Assembly: GCA_008692225.1 (NCBI GenBank)
Contig: VICG01000009.1
Coordinates: forward strand, 1,178,001-1,242,000
Source of the DNA: Monilinia fructicola
Taxonomy: Eukaryota > Ascomycota > Leotiomycetes > Helotiales > Sclerotiniaceae
Direction of reading: 5' to 3'
DNA: 64,000 nt
Shown: positions 33,730-47,600 of the stretch, piece after piece
How positions within the stretch are numbered: position 1 is the first letter of the stretch
Layout of the letters: every line of letters begins with the position of its first letter
Made by a program: the position numbers and the translations under genes
The notes under the pieces: model-generated
Seen by the model: only the letters and a program-made list of their open reading frames with translations
Told to the model about the DNA's origin: nothing
The model's database searches: none

Positions 33730-35271
33730 TAAGTAGATAAGTAGATAAGTAGATAGGTAGATCCATGGATAGGTAAATAAGTAAATAAGTAAATGAATAA
33801 CTAAGTAAATAAGTAGGGGATCTAGGTAAGAATTAATTACGTTTTGCTTATATTCTAAGAGGAGGAGGAGGAAGATGATACTAGACTAGTATATAATAAG
33901 AATAAATACCTCTATTAGTAATAAATAAATACCTCTATTAGTAATAAATAAATAAATAAATAAACAAATAAATAAACAAAAAAGTCCTTTCTATATAATG
34001 AGACGACACTCTACTTCCTTCCAATGCTGTTCTATCGATTTGGGCCATTGAAAGATCACGTAGACAGTCAACTCCGTTTACAGCATGGCGTAGTCGATCA
34101 AGATATGTGAAGATGATATTGTATAATATTCAACTCAACCAAGGAAGCACACTCCCGAGCACCATAACTAGCTACTACATCACAGGTATTCATCTCGCCT
34201 TCTCGTACGCGGGAAGGACGGCCTGCAAGCTGCGCACCCATCCATCATACACAGATTCTGACGTTGATGTCCTCGCCGCACACCCCGCCCATGATCAATT
34301 CAATACCAATACTACGAAACATTTGCCACCGCGATGCAGATCCTCACATCCATTCATCCATTGTATACAACCAGGCCCCAATCCACACACCCCAAACCAA
34401 TACAGCCAAGCCAGGCCATGCCATGCCAAGCCAGGACGACGAAAATCAAGAACAAAGACACTCCCACAGTTAGATCGATAGAAACACCACAAATACAAAA
34501 CCCACTCAGAAAAACAAAAATGGAACAAGAAACCCTCTCGAGAGCATCCCATACATACAAACCAAACCCCATCCATCTATAAGCTTTTCCTCTCGAAATC
34601 CTGAAAACCCACCAGCACCCCGCAGTGCGCGCATCCAAAGCAGAGGCAAAGCAAAAGCAAGAGCAAGAAAGGACAAAAAAAAAGGAAATCCAGCACGAGC
34701 AGATGGGTGGGGAGGTAGATAGCAGGCTATGATACCAAACCCACCCTCAAATCCATTATATCATAACACATAACCGGCTCATATCCAAAGATCGGATAAT
34801 GCAATCCCCCTTGCACTCCGAGTGCAGAATCTCCGAAGAAGAAAGACAAGAGAAGAAGAAAAAAAAAAATCCATCGTAAACGTGTAAGATTGGATATCGA
34901 GGAATCCAACCCATACCGCCAGACTACCAATGATGCAACGGCAAGAAAATGCAAACGCAAACGCAAACGATTGTATGAATAGTGATACAGATATCCACCC
35001 TGCCTTCTGATTTTTCCTTTGATTAATCTCAAGTAAACGCTTCAAACTTTTGTTTTCTTTTTGTTTTGTGTGGTGTGAAGAGAACATAGGAAATGCGAGT
35101 CGTGACATCATAGGTCATCGTAGTGAGGTGCTCTTTGTATGAGCCAAAGAATTGGGTAAGGAAAAGTGCGGATGTGCAAGTGGTGGTGATAATAATAATG
35201 TTGTGGTACAAAAAGGTACAAATTACATAATAATGTGTATGCAATATGATTGAAGATTATGCTTTATAAAT
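33730..35271. other. Intergenic, no supported gene
   Basis: Short tandem AAGTAGAT/AAATAAAT-type runs follow the element, then a C/A-rich stretch. This is the 3' flank of the CRIB gene; no coding signal. Confidence 0.55.
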
Positions 35272-37952
35272 TTATTTTGGTGTGCTGGTAGGAGGGGTGG
35301 GGAAAAGATTGTAGCTTCCTCTGCGTTTGCCAGCCATAGCGGCACTGGTCAATGTGTGTTTTGATCGTGATCGAGGTCGAATCTCTTGAACCTTTCTATC
35401 GGTGACAACTGGTGCAGATACCTTTCGTACGTGGTTGGACATAAATGACTCCACCGAGGCAGGAGCATGTAACTCGCGAGAAAGAGCCGATCTGAGACGT
35501 GGTTTAGGAGGCGACTCAGTAAAGGACTCAGCCACCGGACTGAGGATACTAGAAGCTGCATCTGGAACAGCTGTAGAAATGATGGGTGGAGGTGGAGCAG
35601 AATAAAGTGGATTTTTGAGTGACTTGCGCACATGATTCACTGGAAGATTGTGAAGACCAGGGACTTCAGAGGACGATGATTCATCGTCGTCAATTTTGAG
35701 GGTAGAAGCTTTGGTAATAAGTTCTGGATCAGATGTTGTAGCAGCGAGCGCTCCGAGTGTTCTGCTGTCGCGTTTGGGGCGGAGAGAAGGGACAAGGTCG
35801 GGCAAGGAAGAAGCAGATCCAATACTTCTATGAGCTTTGCTCATACTACCAGCCTGGAAGATGAGGAGAGCTGAATCCTGGCTGGATCGATTGTAGCGGC
35901 TACTGATCGTGCTGCTTCTGAGACTATTGTGAGAATAAACAGAGGATCGGTAGGAGGTGGTACTGGAAAGGGCTTCATCTACTGGTGAAGCAGGTTGCTC
36001 ATACGTATCCATCGGGAATATTGATGCCGATGGCACGTTATCGTGGTGATATGTGTCGAACAGAGCATCCTGTTCGCTTTGTAGAGGGTATTCATCGGAA
36101 GGAATGAGAAGGGTTGGGGAGAGATTGAAACCGTCAGATTCCTTGAAGGACGAAGCGTGAGAAGGGGTCGCATTTGATTAGGGCGAAAGTAATTGGTTGG
36201 GGTTGGTAGAAATGATGATGCGCTGGACACATTGGATAGTGGAGAGAGGGCAGGGATATCATAAGCGGCCGGTACAAGTAGTGATGGGCGGAATCGACCG
36301 GGAGAAATTTGACGCTCGTCATCAAGGTGCAGGTCCAGAGCGGGCTCTTCCACCTGATGGGTCGGTGAAGCTGGGGCTGTTGTTATGATAGGTTTGTTCT
36401 CCTCGAATGTTTGGTCATCTTGGTAATCCCAATCCCCGTCAGCTTCATCCCCGTAACAGAAATCAATGGCGTCTTCCCAAGAATCCGTGAACAAATTAAG
36501 CTTGGGTGAGCTGCATCTTTTCGAAAAAATCTCGACGCGTCAACCGAGCCAAGTCTTCCTAGTACCGCGGGCATGTCGGGCATATCCGGGGCTTGCTCAA
36601 GTGCTCTCGTCCTCAATCCAGGAACCGATTTTGAAAGTCGCAATTCACCCTCAGTGCTCGATTGCCTTGATCGCGTCCTCGTGTTTTCTTCCTCCTCGGG
36701 GACATCTGCAAGGTCCGCGCCAAAGCTTCCACACAACGAGGCAGACAAAGGCCACGCCTCCTCGCCAGGAGTAGTGACTGCGTGGGATAGATGCCTGTTC
36801 AATATCTCGGATTCCTTTCTTTCCCACTTAGGAGGCGAAGGGTGTGTTTGTGGAGTGAAATCGAACTGTGCGGATTCCTGGAGGTTAATATTGTTTACAT
36901 GTTGACCGAACTCAAGCGCAGAGGGGGGGTCAACATGACTAAAGAAGGTTGACGCGGCTCTTGATGACGTTCGGACCGGTGGTCTGACTGGGCAGCCAGG
37001 AGACTCAGGAGACCGTGAGGGCGCTACAGGTTCTGACCGTAGATCATCATGTGATATGGAGTAATTGATAGGTCTCCATGGCTGGTTTTGTGGTGGTGTT
37101 ACCGATGCTCGAACTGTGCTTTGTCTTTGCGGGGTAAGGGTAACAGGACACGACGGACTTTTCGGGCTTGTGGGACTTTTAGGTGCGTCAACCTCGGGCG
37201 CATAGTCTATGGCTACTGAAGAGAAATTCTCAAACATTAAATCTCTAGCTCTGATGCCTTTTAGATTTCCATTTGTTGGAGCTTGGGATGCTCGGATGGC
37301 TGAGAACTCGGATACCAATTCCGTGGGAGGAATTTCGTTCAGGTCAGGCAATTCATTTTGTTGCGTATGTGTGATGTGCTGGAAATTGTATGGGCCCGAG
37401 ATGGTATTTTTCCGAGATCGGTAACTCGTAGGTGGTGGACTGTGACCTGATCCATCGCTACGTTCTTTCTCCGCCGTGCTACTCGCAAGGGAGGTGGATG
37501 AGCCCCCCATTGAAATATGATTACGTCTAAACTTTTTGTTGCTTCGAGAGAAGAAGATGGTCTTTCCGAACAGGTTTATACTATCGTGTCTTTCTTTCGT
37601 CGCCATGCTACTGCCGTTGGATCGAGCGGAGGATTGTCGATGTAATTCGATTCTGTTGGAGGAATCGAGACTGGACTGACGGAGCGGAACGACGACGCTG
37701 AGGTCAAGGAAGGGGTAGTGGATTTGCTAACAAATGCTGAGCCCTCCTCATCTGCTCTGTGTATGCGCGTATCCCTTGCGGTGATGGTGGTCCATCTATG
37801 GCTGGCTCGAAGTATTCGACCGTGGGAGGGTATGTATAGTGCTTCGCGGTCGGGGGAGCGTTGTCTTTTTTAGACATCCTCCTTTTAGATGAGGGACGGT
37901 AAGTATTGGGATGTGGCGCTGAGCCCGTACCTGCAGATCCTAGACCGAACAT
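35272..37952 (-). CDS. CRIB-domain protein, Cdc42/Rac effector (frame broken)
   Basis: The trace runs from ATG 37952 (MFGLGSAGTGSAPHPN) to the stop at 35272, about 890 residues. It needs frame changes near 37715 (short A-run), 37570, 36525 (T-run) and 36170 (A-run). A CRIB motif, ISGPYNFQHITH at 37402-37367, matches the ISxPxxFxHxxH consensus that binds GTP-loaded Cdc42 or Rac. A basic stretch (FFSRSNKKFRRNH) just before it is the usual membrane-binding neighbour. The remainder is Ser/Pro-rich and probably disordered, with clusters such as SPTSPKSPSCP suited to phosphorylation, and a basic C-terminus. There is no kinase domain, so it resembles Gic-type scaffolds rather than PAK kinases. It probably acts in polarised growth at the hyphal tip. 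Confidence 0.8.
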
Positions 37953-38929
37953 ATTGAATGATGAGATTGATAGCTGTCAACGAACCCAATTGACGTTCGG
38001 TGGGGAGGATATATATCGAGCAATGCGTCGACTACAAGGGAATCCCAACCCAATAAATCAAGAGAAATTATGCTTATGGCTTCTGCTTCAGAAGACGCAA
38101 TCATCGATCTGGGGCTGGTGGACAGGCTGTATCGAGGCACGCTGCAGCCACGATGACGCCTTGTTGTTTCGGTGATTTTCGATCAAGAAGTTGAGGATTC
38201 TCAAAAGTCGACAATGAGGGCGGCAGCGTCCAACATAAAAGTGACTGATTGAGAATACCGGGAAGGCGCTCGGCTGGGGAGATACGGATCAGCGAGTGCC
38301 ACAAATAAAATAAGCCTGTCCTAAACAAGGATCTCCCATTCAGGGTGTTTGTTCAGAAAATATGGAGCCAGGAGCGTTTCTTTGTTAGCGATATAGACCA
38401 GCATCAAGGGTGATATCCTCGGAACGTTTTAAATCGCGTCGTAAAGGCCGTGGAGACAATATAAAACCACGAGGGAACTAATGTATAATCCCCCCCCATA
38501 CCGTAGATGATAGGACGTGGGATACTGACACAAATGACAATGCTCACCTTGGGTGGGAGATGTTGGTTTCAACACTTAGCATGTGAGGTATGATGTATAT
38601 CATACGTTGAGAGCTCTGCGTCCCCAGCCTTTTCTGTCAGTTGCGATTGGATGAATGATGGAGAGTTAGGTAGATGAATATTGAATCGAGGTATTCCTTC
38701 GTATTTGATCCCCTTGGTAGTGCATAATACTAAGCACGCCGATTTGTCTATTTTCATGCAATGACGGAGGTTGTAAATTACCTTGGAGGGTAATAGCGAC
38801 CCGTAGCTGCAGGTAATAAAGTATGAATTATCCAATGATAGGAAGGTTTGGGGGGAAAAAGATTGCAAATGTCCCAAAGAAGGAATGACATACAGTCAGA
38901 GGATGAAAGGTTCACGCAGAGTGCTGGGA

Positions 38930-39100
38930 CATGTTGGACTTGAGACTTTGGATTGAGACTTTGGATGAGACTTTTGGATTGAGACAGACTTTTGGCTTTG
39001 GAGCTTGGATTGGGACTTTTGATTGGGACTTGAATTGAGACTTGGATAAGGACTTGGACGGTGACTTGGACGGGAAACTTGGACTGCAGATGGTTAAAAT
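38930..39100. repeat. Degenerate GACTTGGATT minisatellite
   Basis: Roughly 10-13 divergent copies of a unit near GAGACTTTGGATT, giving an SKSP-like frame on the minus strand. It is probably non-coding. Confidence 0.7.
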
Positions 39101-41012
39101 ATCCTTCTTGCTTGTCATCATGTATTGACTGAAGAGCTGTGCACTCTTAAATATAGAACAGCTAACAGATAACAGCTAACAGCTGAGAGCTCACAGCTCA
39201 CAGCTATAGCTAGCTACCTAGCTACCTACCTACCTACCTACCTACCTACCTATGTATGTACAGCTAGCTAACTAGCAAGCAACGAGTAGGTGGTGGTGGT
39301 AGGTGGTAGGTGGTAGGTGGTAGGTGGTAGATGGTAGGTAGTAGTTAGTAGGTAGTAGTAGTTAGCATGTAGTAGTTAGCATGTAGTAGTTAGTATTATA
39401 GTAGCAGTTAGCATGTAGTATATAGCGACGGATGGGCCAAACGGGCTGAAAGAAGACGCTGAATGGACGATTGATGCGACAGTACTGTATGTTTAATGCT
39501 TCTGGCTGCATCATTCATTCATTCATCCATTCATTCATTTCTCTCTACCCACTAAATGCAATGATTCTCGACCAATCTAAAGAATCCCAATAGCTGGGTT
39601 GAACCCCATCATCCTTTCTTTTTTCTCTCGCAAGGTATCGCCCTTGAACAGTGCCATCGTGGAAGTGCAAAGTAGAACAACGAGATGAACGAGGATAATA
39701 ATTTTTTAATCTTTTCTTTTGATTATTATACTCTGTACAGCCAGTTAAGGATTTGTGTGTGGATGGAGTCACAAGGATGATGATCAGGGTACAGGAATAC
39801 TTGGAATGGGAAAGCCAAGGTAAGGTAATAAGTCAAGGTAAGTCAAAGTAAGTCAAGGCAAGTCAAGGTAAGTCAAGGTAAGTAGTAAGGCAAGGTAAAG
39901 GTCAAGGGGGGGGGAAGGGGGAGGAAGGGGGAGGGGGCTTGTTAAAGGGCTAGAATGAATGAGATTGGCTTATATAATCAATTAGTCAATCAGAACAATC
40001 CATATGTCCCAAAATCCTTGACGTTGATAAGACAAGGGATTGATTGGGATTAGGGATGAGGAAGAATAATATTGATTGAAGGAAGGAAGCTTGAAATGAT
40101 TGATTGAGACGGAAATGGAAATGGAAATGGAAATGAGAATAGAAATGGATAATGATGAAATGGGTAATGACTGATGACTGATGAGTAATTGACGATGAGA
40201 TGAGGAGATGATGAGATGAAATGAGATGAGATGAGATGAAAATGAAAATAAGAATAAAAATAAAGACTGGAATTAACGAATAACGATCGGAATTTTCAAA
40301 AATAAGAAAATATATATTTAATCTATCGATCTGTATAAGGATAAATAAATAAAGAAATAAATGAATAAATAGATAAATCACAAAAGCGTTCATTGTATAG
40401 TAATAATTAAATTTAAATAAATAATTACATTACTCTATAGAGCATTTGATAATTAATAATAAGAAATAAGAACCAATCTCATAATCTAATTGGGTCAATG
40501 ATCAATTTAAATTCCGTAAAGGCCCAATCAAAAATCCAAAACAAATACAGTATTCAGATAGAAAGTAAGAAAAGAATTCAAAGTTTAAATAATCAATTTC
40601 TCTCTCTGAGTCTATTTGCTTGATAAAACCTAAGAATCAGATAAATCGAACTCAAAGATCAATATCAAACAGGAGAATAATCGACCAAAACGTTTAATTA
40701 TTATTATCATCCGGTATTTGTTCCCATCGACCAAAGTCTAGATTGATTGAAGGTTTAGAATAAATATAATGTGTGTAATTGATTAAAACTTTCCTTTCCT
40801 TTCCTTTCCTTTTCTGTCCTGTCCTTTCCTTTCCGTTGCTCTTTCCTCTTCCGTCTCCCTTTCCCTTTCCCTCTCCCTTTCCCTTCTCCCTTCTTTTGTT
40901 ATCAGGGAAAAGATTTACACTTTCAATCAATCTATCTATCGGGATGTTTTGTTTACGGCTCCGTACTTGTGAATGTCTTTGCTTGTATGGTTCCAATCAA
41001 CACTACTTGTAT

Positions 41013-41013
<1 letters not shown>

Positions 41014-41085
<72 letters not shown>
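41014..41085. repeat. (AATC)18 microsatellite
   Basis: Pure AATC tetramer run of about 72 bp. Confidence 0.95.
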
Positions 41086-41089
<4 letters not shown>

Positions 41090-44000
41090 GTATGAATGTC
41101 CACGGGTCTGTATTGTATATATGTGATATATATGTACAGAGACAGAGTACATCCATGGATGTATGTAGGTAGGTATGTACTGTATGTATGGATGGATGGT
41201 ATGGATGTTTGTTTACATTATGCCTGGGTATATCCTCATCCTAACTGATACCATCCATATAATTCTATCCTGGCCTTCCGCATTCCGCATTCCGCACTCC
41301 GCATTTCACTCTCTTACATTATATACTATAGTAGTAAATATACATCTTTACTCTACTCTGCTCTACTCTACTCTACTCTTCTACGGAGTATACTCTCCTC
41401 CAACATCCCATCCCATCCCATTCCATCCCATCCATTCCCATCCATCCCCATCCATTCCCATCCATTCCATCCATTTCTTTCTCATCTTCACCTTCATCTT
41501 CATCTCCATCTCATAATCAAAAGAAACCTCATCCCAATATCTAATCAAAAACTTACATGAATGCTACAAGATCATTTAATTTAATTCTGGACATCACCGA
41601 TGAAAGTCTATTCTTATTTTATATTACTTGCAGAAATCTTACAAATGTCATCAAACGTCTGGATCGAGAATAGAGTATCAAGGTTGTACGGAGTCCCTAG
41701 TCCTCTGAACTCGTGGGAGGTAGATGGGTATACAATATTATTATGCAGACGGTGTTGTGATCATGTATGCAATATGTTAATTAAATGGATACGTGGGATG
41801 ATTAGATACATACGTGCATACATGCATCGATACTGTACATCGATACATCGATACATCGATACATTCATACATACCTAGGTACATACATTCATTGCAGAAT
41901 TGTTCCAATATGCCTGCCCACCTACCTACCTACCTACCTACCTACCTACCTACCTATTACTACCTCCCTACCCAGAACTATCCATTTTCGACTAACAAGA
42001 CCACAGAGTATCATTCGTATCATTCGTATCATTCAGCACCAAAGCTAGGCTTATCCGTCACCTTACGCGGAACGATAGAACGCTTCCTCCCGCCCTCCAA
42101 CACCGAAAGAGACAAAATGTCTTGCCCAAACCTCCAACCGTTCAGCAAGTGGCCGTTCACCAATTCCTCCGAGAGACGGCCAAGAGATAGCGGCTGAAGT
42201 CTTGCTTGAATCAACGGTAGATAAGTGTGGGCACCAACCAACGGACTCTGGAGGAGACACCATCTGCTAATGCTTTTTGGGAACGATGACAGCCTCATCG
42301 TATCCAATCCCATTTCATACGCTTGGATCTCCCCCTCCCCGACGGTTCAATCGCAGCGCGTGCATGCCCATTCTTTACAAGTAGTACTGTACCTACCTGC
42401 CATACACACGAAGCTTACTTCGTCCCGCCAGAAAGTACTCACTCAAATGAGGACGCTGACACAGGGGGGGGGACTTGGGGAGAGGCCAATGGTACTACTC
42501 CTTTTCGAAAGGTCCACTTACTTTCAGGAAAATACTCCTTCCGAATTTCCAATAATGGACATCTCTGCAAAATCTATTATAATAGGTCGTATCGTACTTT
42601 CAGGTAGCACGAGAACCTACTGACTTAACAGCCCAGTGCCCACTCAATTAACTACGGTACTATATCTTCAGGCTTCATCATTTCTCCCTTCAGCTCGCTG
42701 CATCATGCACCACGATCGCAGTGATCGGATGATCCGTACAGAGGAGGACAGTAGTGAGTAAGTACTAAGTAGTAATGGTACCCAATTCTATGTGGGCATT
42801 GATGACTAGGTTACATAATGATTCTTACTTCCGCGATCCAACCGATTTCCCGGAAGCCCCTTCACGAGTAATCCGAAAGAAGCGATTCCGAAGAAAAAAA
42901 AAAAAAAACAAAAACACAAAACAAACTTGTCCCTTCTCTTTTTGCAGCGGTGTGCCTTCGTACATTTCATTACTCCAAAAATGTTGCTTCACATTCACAA
43001 TATTTGGACTCTGCATGATGAGCATGACGGCTTCATCTAATTCCAGTCATTCCCAGGAGAGCGGCTCCTACATATTAGACGCGAACCTTTTCTGGTCATT
43101 CATGGCTTCAGGTATAATATCCTCTGTATGTATGCTGGGAAATGTGGAGATTAGCATAAATTCTTGCGGCGTGGATGGTGGTCGAGGGTTCCTGCAGAGG
43201 AAATAATCATCATCTTTTCGTCCCAGCTTCGAGAATCATGCCTGGGCGGTGTTTGAACTTTGTGCACCGCGAGCTTCAGGGTCCCTGGGATTTTGTTCCA
43301 ATATTGTTTCCTCGTTGCGAGGCCTGCGTGCATGTCTTGTCTCTCCTGCACGATACTGTGCTGTACTGTATTTCCCACGGTACGTCCTGTGCTAGGTAGC
43401 CATACTGTAATCTAATCCCTTGGCAATCATCTCCCATGAAAAGCACCCGAACGCTTCCATGATTGGTGATGCAGCGTCATGGAGGCCATGAGAATCTAGC
43501 GTGCTCCGTCCGTGGAGTCGTGAACCGGCCCATCAACACCATGTCTTGGGCCATGGCTCACACGCTCGCTCCTGCTTAACCTAGCATTCTACAGACTACT
43601 AACAAGCTACTGTACCACTGTATTCATCCGAGGTCTCAAAGAGTCTCGACAGCCCAGCATCGACAGAAGAATAACCCATCCATCAGGACGTAGTCCCCAA
43701 TGCGTGTGACATAATTCATGACAGTACAGTACTCGCGTACAAGTAACATTATTCCCCGCCCCCCATCCCAAGCGACGGACGAAAGATCATCACACTTTTT
43801 CGCAACAATACGAATGCCGGCCGAAGCGACAGCGATCGACCGAAATGTTTGGCATGGAGCAAGCGCACGCATTTAGAGTTCGGGTTAGTGCATCTTGCCA
43901 ACGGTCATTTTGGGTCCGTCGAGCTTGGGGGGCCGTTGGCGCGACCTTTCAAACCTGCATCCGCGATCGCACTTTCGCTCGGTCGCCGGATCCTTCGCCT

Positions 44001-44639
44001 GCTGATCCCCAGGTGGTAGGTAGGTAGGTACCTGGGTGCCAACGGTTGGCACGCTAAGGTTGCGCTGGACTTGCGATCTTGTTCGTGTTCACGTTCGACA
44101 GACAGTCTACAGGTGTCGGGAGGTAGGTTACTAGTCACTAGTACAGCACAGGAGGGAGCCAGGCTTGGGGGGGCGGAATAAATGCTGTCTGTGGTTTGTC
44201 TACGCAGACGGGGCTGCTGAAATGTAATCCTGGGTCCCTGCTGTGGATGGGAGGGTGCACGCTGTACTCTGTACCAATCGAATCATGCCGTGGCCTCCTC
44301 TGGGGAACTCCGAGCCAGCCAAACCGTGTGCGGTCGCTCCTGTACTGTAGATTTCTACCCGCACAGTAATGAATTGATTGCCCAAGGGAAAAAAAGGAAA
44401 GAAGAAGAAAAGGAAAAGTCACGCCCGGCAGCGGACAAGGGGAATCCCTTTCTCCCTGTGGGTTGTCGCTCACCGCGGTACCAGGATCCCACGCATCCTG
44501 TCCTGAAGATCGTGAGAGGGGAGGGAAAGAAAAAAAGAAAAACGAAGGAAAAAAAAAATGGGTAGATACAGTGAGTACGTTTATTGCTTCACACAAATGC
44601 AACAGGTGCAAAGAAAGATATTAATTATATCCTCCGTAA

Positions 44640-44684
44640 GCTGTACTGTACCGTGCTGTACTGTACTGTACTGTACTGTAGCAC
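44640..44684. repeat. GTACT palindromic pentamer cluster
   Basis: GCTGTACTGTACC followed by five overlapping TGTAC units. It belongs to the cluster family discussed in the findings. Confidence 0.85.
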
Positions 44685-47600
44685 CCTTCTGTATCTCTCT
44701 CTCTCTCTCTCTCCAATTTCCCTGGTCGCCGATGACCGACTCCCTTAACCCTTCCCAGCTTGGCCTGCAGCCTGCAGCAGTCTTTCCGTGCACTATGTAC
44801 TGTACTGTCCTGTATGCTATTTATGCCAGCCATGGGCTGCCGGCTGCAGTAAGCCGAGCTTCAGGGAAGGGTGGAGTGGACTTCCCCCATCCACTTCGAC
44901 CCCCCGCGAGGCGCGAGGCAGCGATGATTTTCGGCAGCGGTGCAGATGGCCATGCAGTACAATCTTATTGTTGATTGCAGTATTGTATTTTCTCAGGTGC
45001 TACAAGTAATCTCCCCGATGATGGATGTGGATCTTACTGTAGCAGTAGCAGTAGCTGTAGCTGTAGCTGTGCATCGCCGTGACCATGCCGTCAACCATCA
45101 TCATGATGCTTTTTTTTTGGGTCATGGACAGTTTCGTGTTCACGTGTAACCAACCCAGCGTCCCCCATCCAGGGAGAAACGCGACGAGCAGCAGCAGCAA
45201 CAGCAACCACTCTAGCAACAACACATTGGGAATTCAAGGGTCATCCACATTTACACGTGCAGGGGTCATCGCGACTTGGAGAGGTCGACGACTGGATCTC
45301 GCTCCTCTTGGTATCTATTATTCATGTACGGAGTATACAGAGTACGGTCATTACAGTATAGGGGCGCGGTTGAAAAGGGGAAATTCGGTGGCCGTTCCTT
45401 GGTGCTGTGGTGCGGAATCTACCGATGGGCGCAAGCAAGCACGAGGAGTCAGGACCTACCTTACAGGACCGCCGTGCCAATGTTACGAGCTCCGCTTTTC
45501 CTTGCCATTTGCTTCTGGACGGAGTGGACGGCGTACGTACGCTCGCCCTGCATTCTCTCTCCTACATGAACGTACAGTATGTATCTGATAAGGCTGACCG
45601 GCTTACCCTTTTCCCAATGCCACGACGCGCTCGAGGGTAGGTCCTGTAGTGTGTCTGTCAGGAGGAGCAGCCACGCGCAAGCTCATTTCCAAGCGCGCCG
45701 ATGCTTTCTTTTTTCGTCGTTAAGCTCTGAGATTGCGCTACGTGTACCTCGTACCACTTTGCATAGGGCCACATACTTTGTCCTTCATAAATTGCGACGA
45801 GGGCCTCGCGAGGATGCCCCCAGAGACAAAACGAAACATGTCCCTTGGGGATCCCTGCCGTGATCCACAGGTGTTGAGAACTCGAGTGATCCGTAGTCCA
45901 ATCAGCGTCGCCATGTCGCGCAGAAAGTAACGTGATGGAAAATTGTCCCATCCCACCGTTTGGCTCTGTTGCGTGGTGATCTTTGCATTCACCGTCGCGC
46001 GCCAGCGAGGGCACAGACGTAAATCGTGATGAAGGGTAAATAAAAGAGTAGAGGCAGTCAGCGATGCAGCGATGCGCACCGTACCGTACCGTACCGCGCC
46101 ATCATTTTTCATTTTCCCTACGATGAGCTAGCTACAGTACGTACCAGTGCTCACCTGCACCCCCAAATAACTTTTTCCCGAGGTATTATGCTCGGCCTTC
46201 CATCGCTTTTGCTCCGTGGGCTTGCTTAGCGTCGTGACGCGTGACCGCCACAGCACGCACTTGTCCAAGCTCTGGCTGGCGTCTTGGTGAGGGATTCTGC
46301 CGCACGGGGCGACCATCGCGGGACTAATGCAGCCCCGTCAGTCCTCCCACCGTCGTCTCGAAAGCGCGATGATCTCATCGCGTGCCCTGTCTAGCCTGCC
46401 AGATGAGAACTCGCTCCACGTCGATGCCGCGGCTTCGTTTCACCTTTGGCATGAACGGGACGGATCGACACTCACCGTCGCAGCGACGCAAAAATCTTTG
46501 CGCGGAGCGCCTGCCGTACGCGCCATGTCGTTGGTCTGCCTTCTGCTTCTCGAGCGATGATCTCGCGCTGTGGATTCGGGACCGAAGTGCGCACGACGAG
46601 GAACGATATTTAACCTTTTTTTCCCCTTCCTTCCTTCCTTCCTTCCTTCCTTCGCAAAACGTTGCATCCTGACTTCAGCCGCTTCCATGCCACCCCTCAT
46701 TTTCTCCCCGACTTTCCCGCGGTGTGGACGGGGTTCCCCGTAGATGGTAGAGCTACCTGTCCACCAGGCAGGCAGGCATCCCTTTCCTTCCACGCTCCTC
46801 CCCCCACCGATGGTTCGAGGGAGATACGGGCACGGGAGAACGGAGGGGAATCCTCGTTCTGTCGGCGGCGGTTCACAAAGCAATCTATCTACTGTTCTGC
46901 CCTGTCCGGTAGGGACTGTGCTGTATTGTATTTGTATTTTACTCTTGCAACGAAAATACCAAGTGGAGACGCGTTGCTCTCTTCCCATGTCGTTGCTTGC
47001 GGTGCACCATACGAAGGAGGAGGGAAGGAGAAGAGGACGAGGAAGAGGAAGAGGAACAGGAAGAAGCAATGTATGTTCTGCGATCTCTGACCGAGTACCA
47101 TTCGGATCCAGACTCTACGGCGCCCCTCACCTCTCATGTGCAGGTAGGGAGTGATCCCTTGTAGTGTGCAGATGCCAGATGCAGATGCCAAATGCCAAAT
47201 GCCAAATGTCAGATGTTAGATGGGTTTGTTTTTTAGTTTTACCTTTGCCATTGCTTTTGCCTCGTGATATGTACATACACACAGTAGATGAAAAAGAAAA
47301 AAAAAAAGAAAAGCGCGTCGTCCTGCCCCTCCGGATCCCCTTGATCGCCAAGGGAGCGGCAGATCGAGATGAAAACGATGAGAAACGTCGGCCGGTGCGA
47401 TTTCACTCGGTCACGCTCATCTTGCTCAAGCGCCCGTTTGCTTCTTCCCCATCGTCTACATGCCGGTTGGTATCTCTCTCATCTGCAGCATCTGCAGCTT
47501 CGCCAGCATAATGTCGATCGGGACTATCCTCCGCGCTTCACCGTTGCTTCTAACAGTGCGGTGCTGCACGGTGCTACGCTAATTGACTACGCTACGCTGC

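Noticed and set aside
45079..45588. 169-codon frame (+) in the desert
   Set aside because: Contains repeat-derived segments (poly-Ser/Asn) and no recognisable domain.
46440..47069. 209-codon frame (-) in the desert
   Set aside because: Composition is random, with simple-repeat content (KEGRKEGRKGKK) and no family signal or introns.
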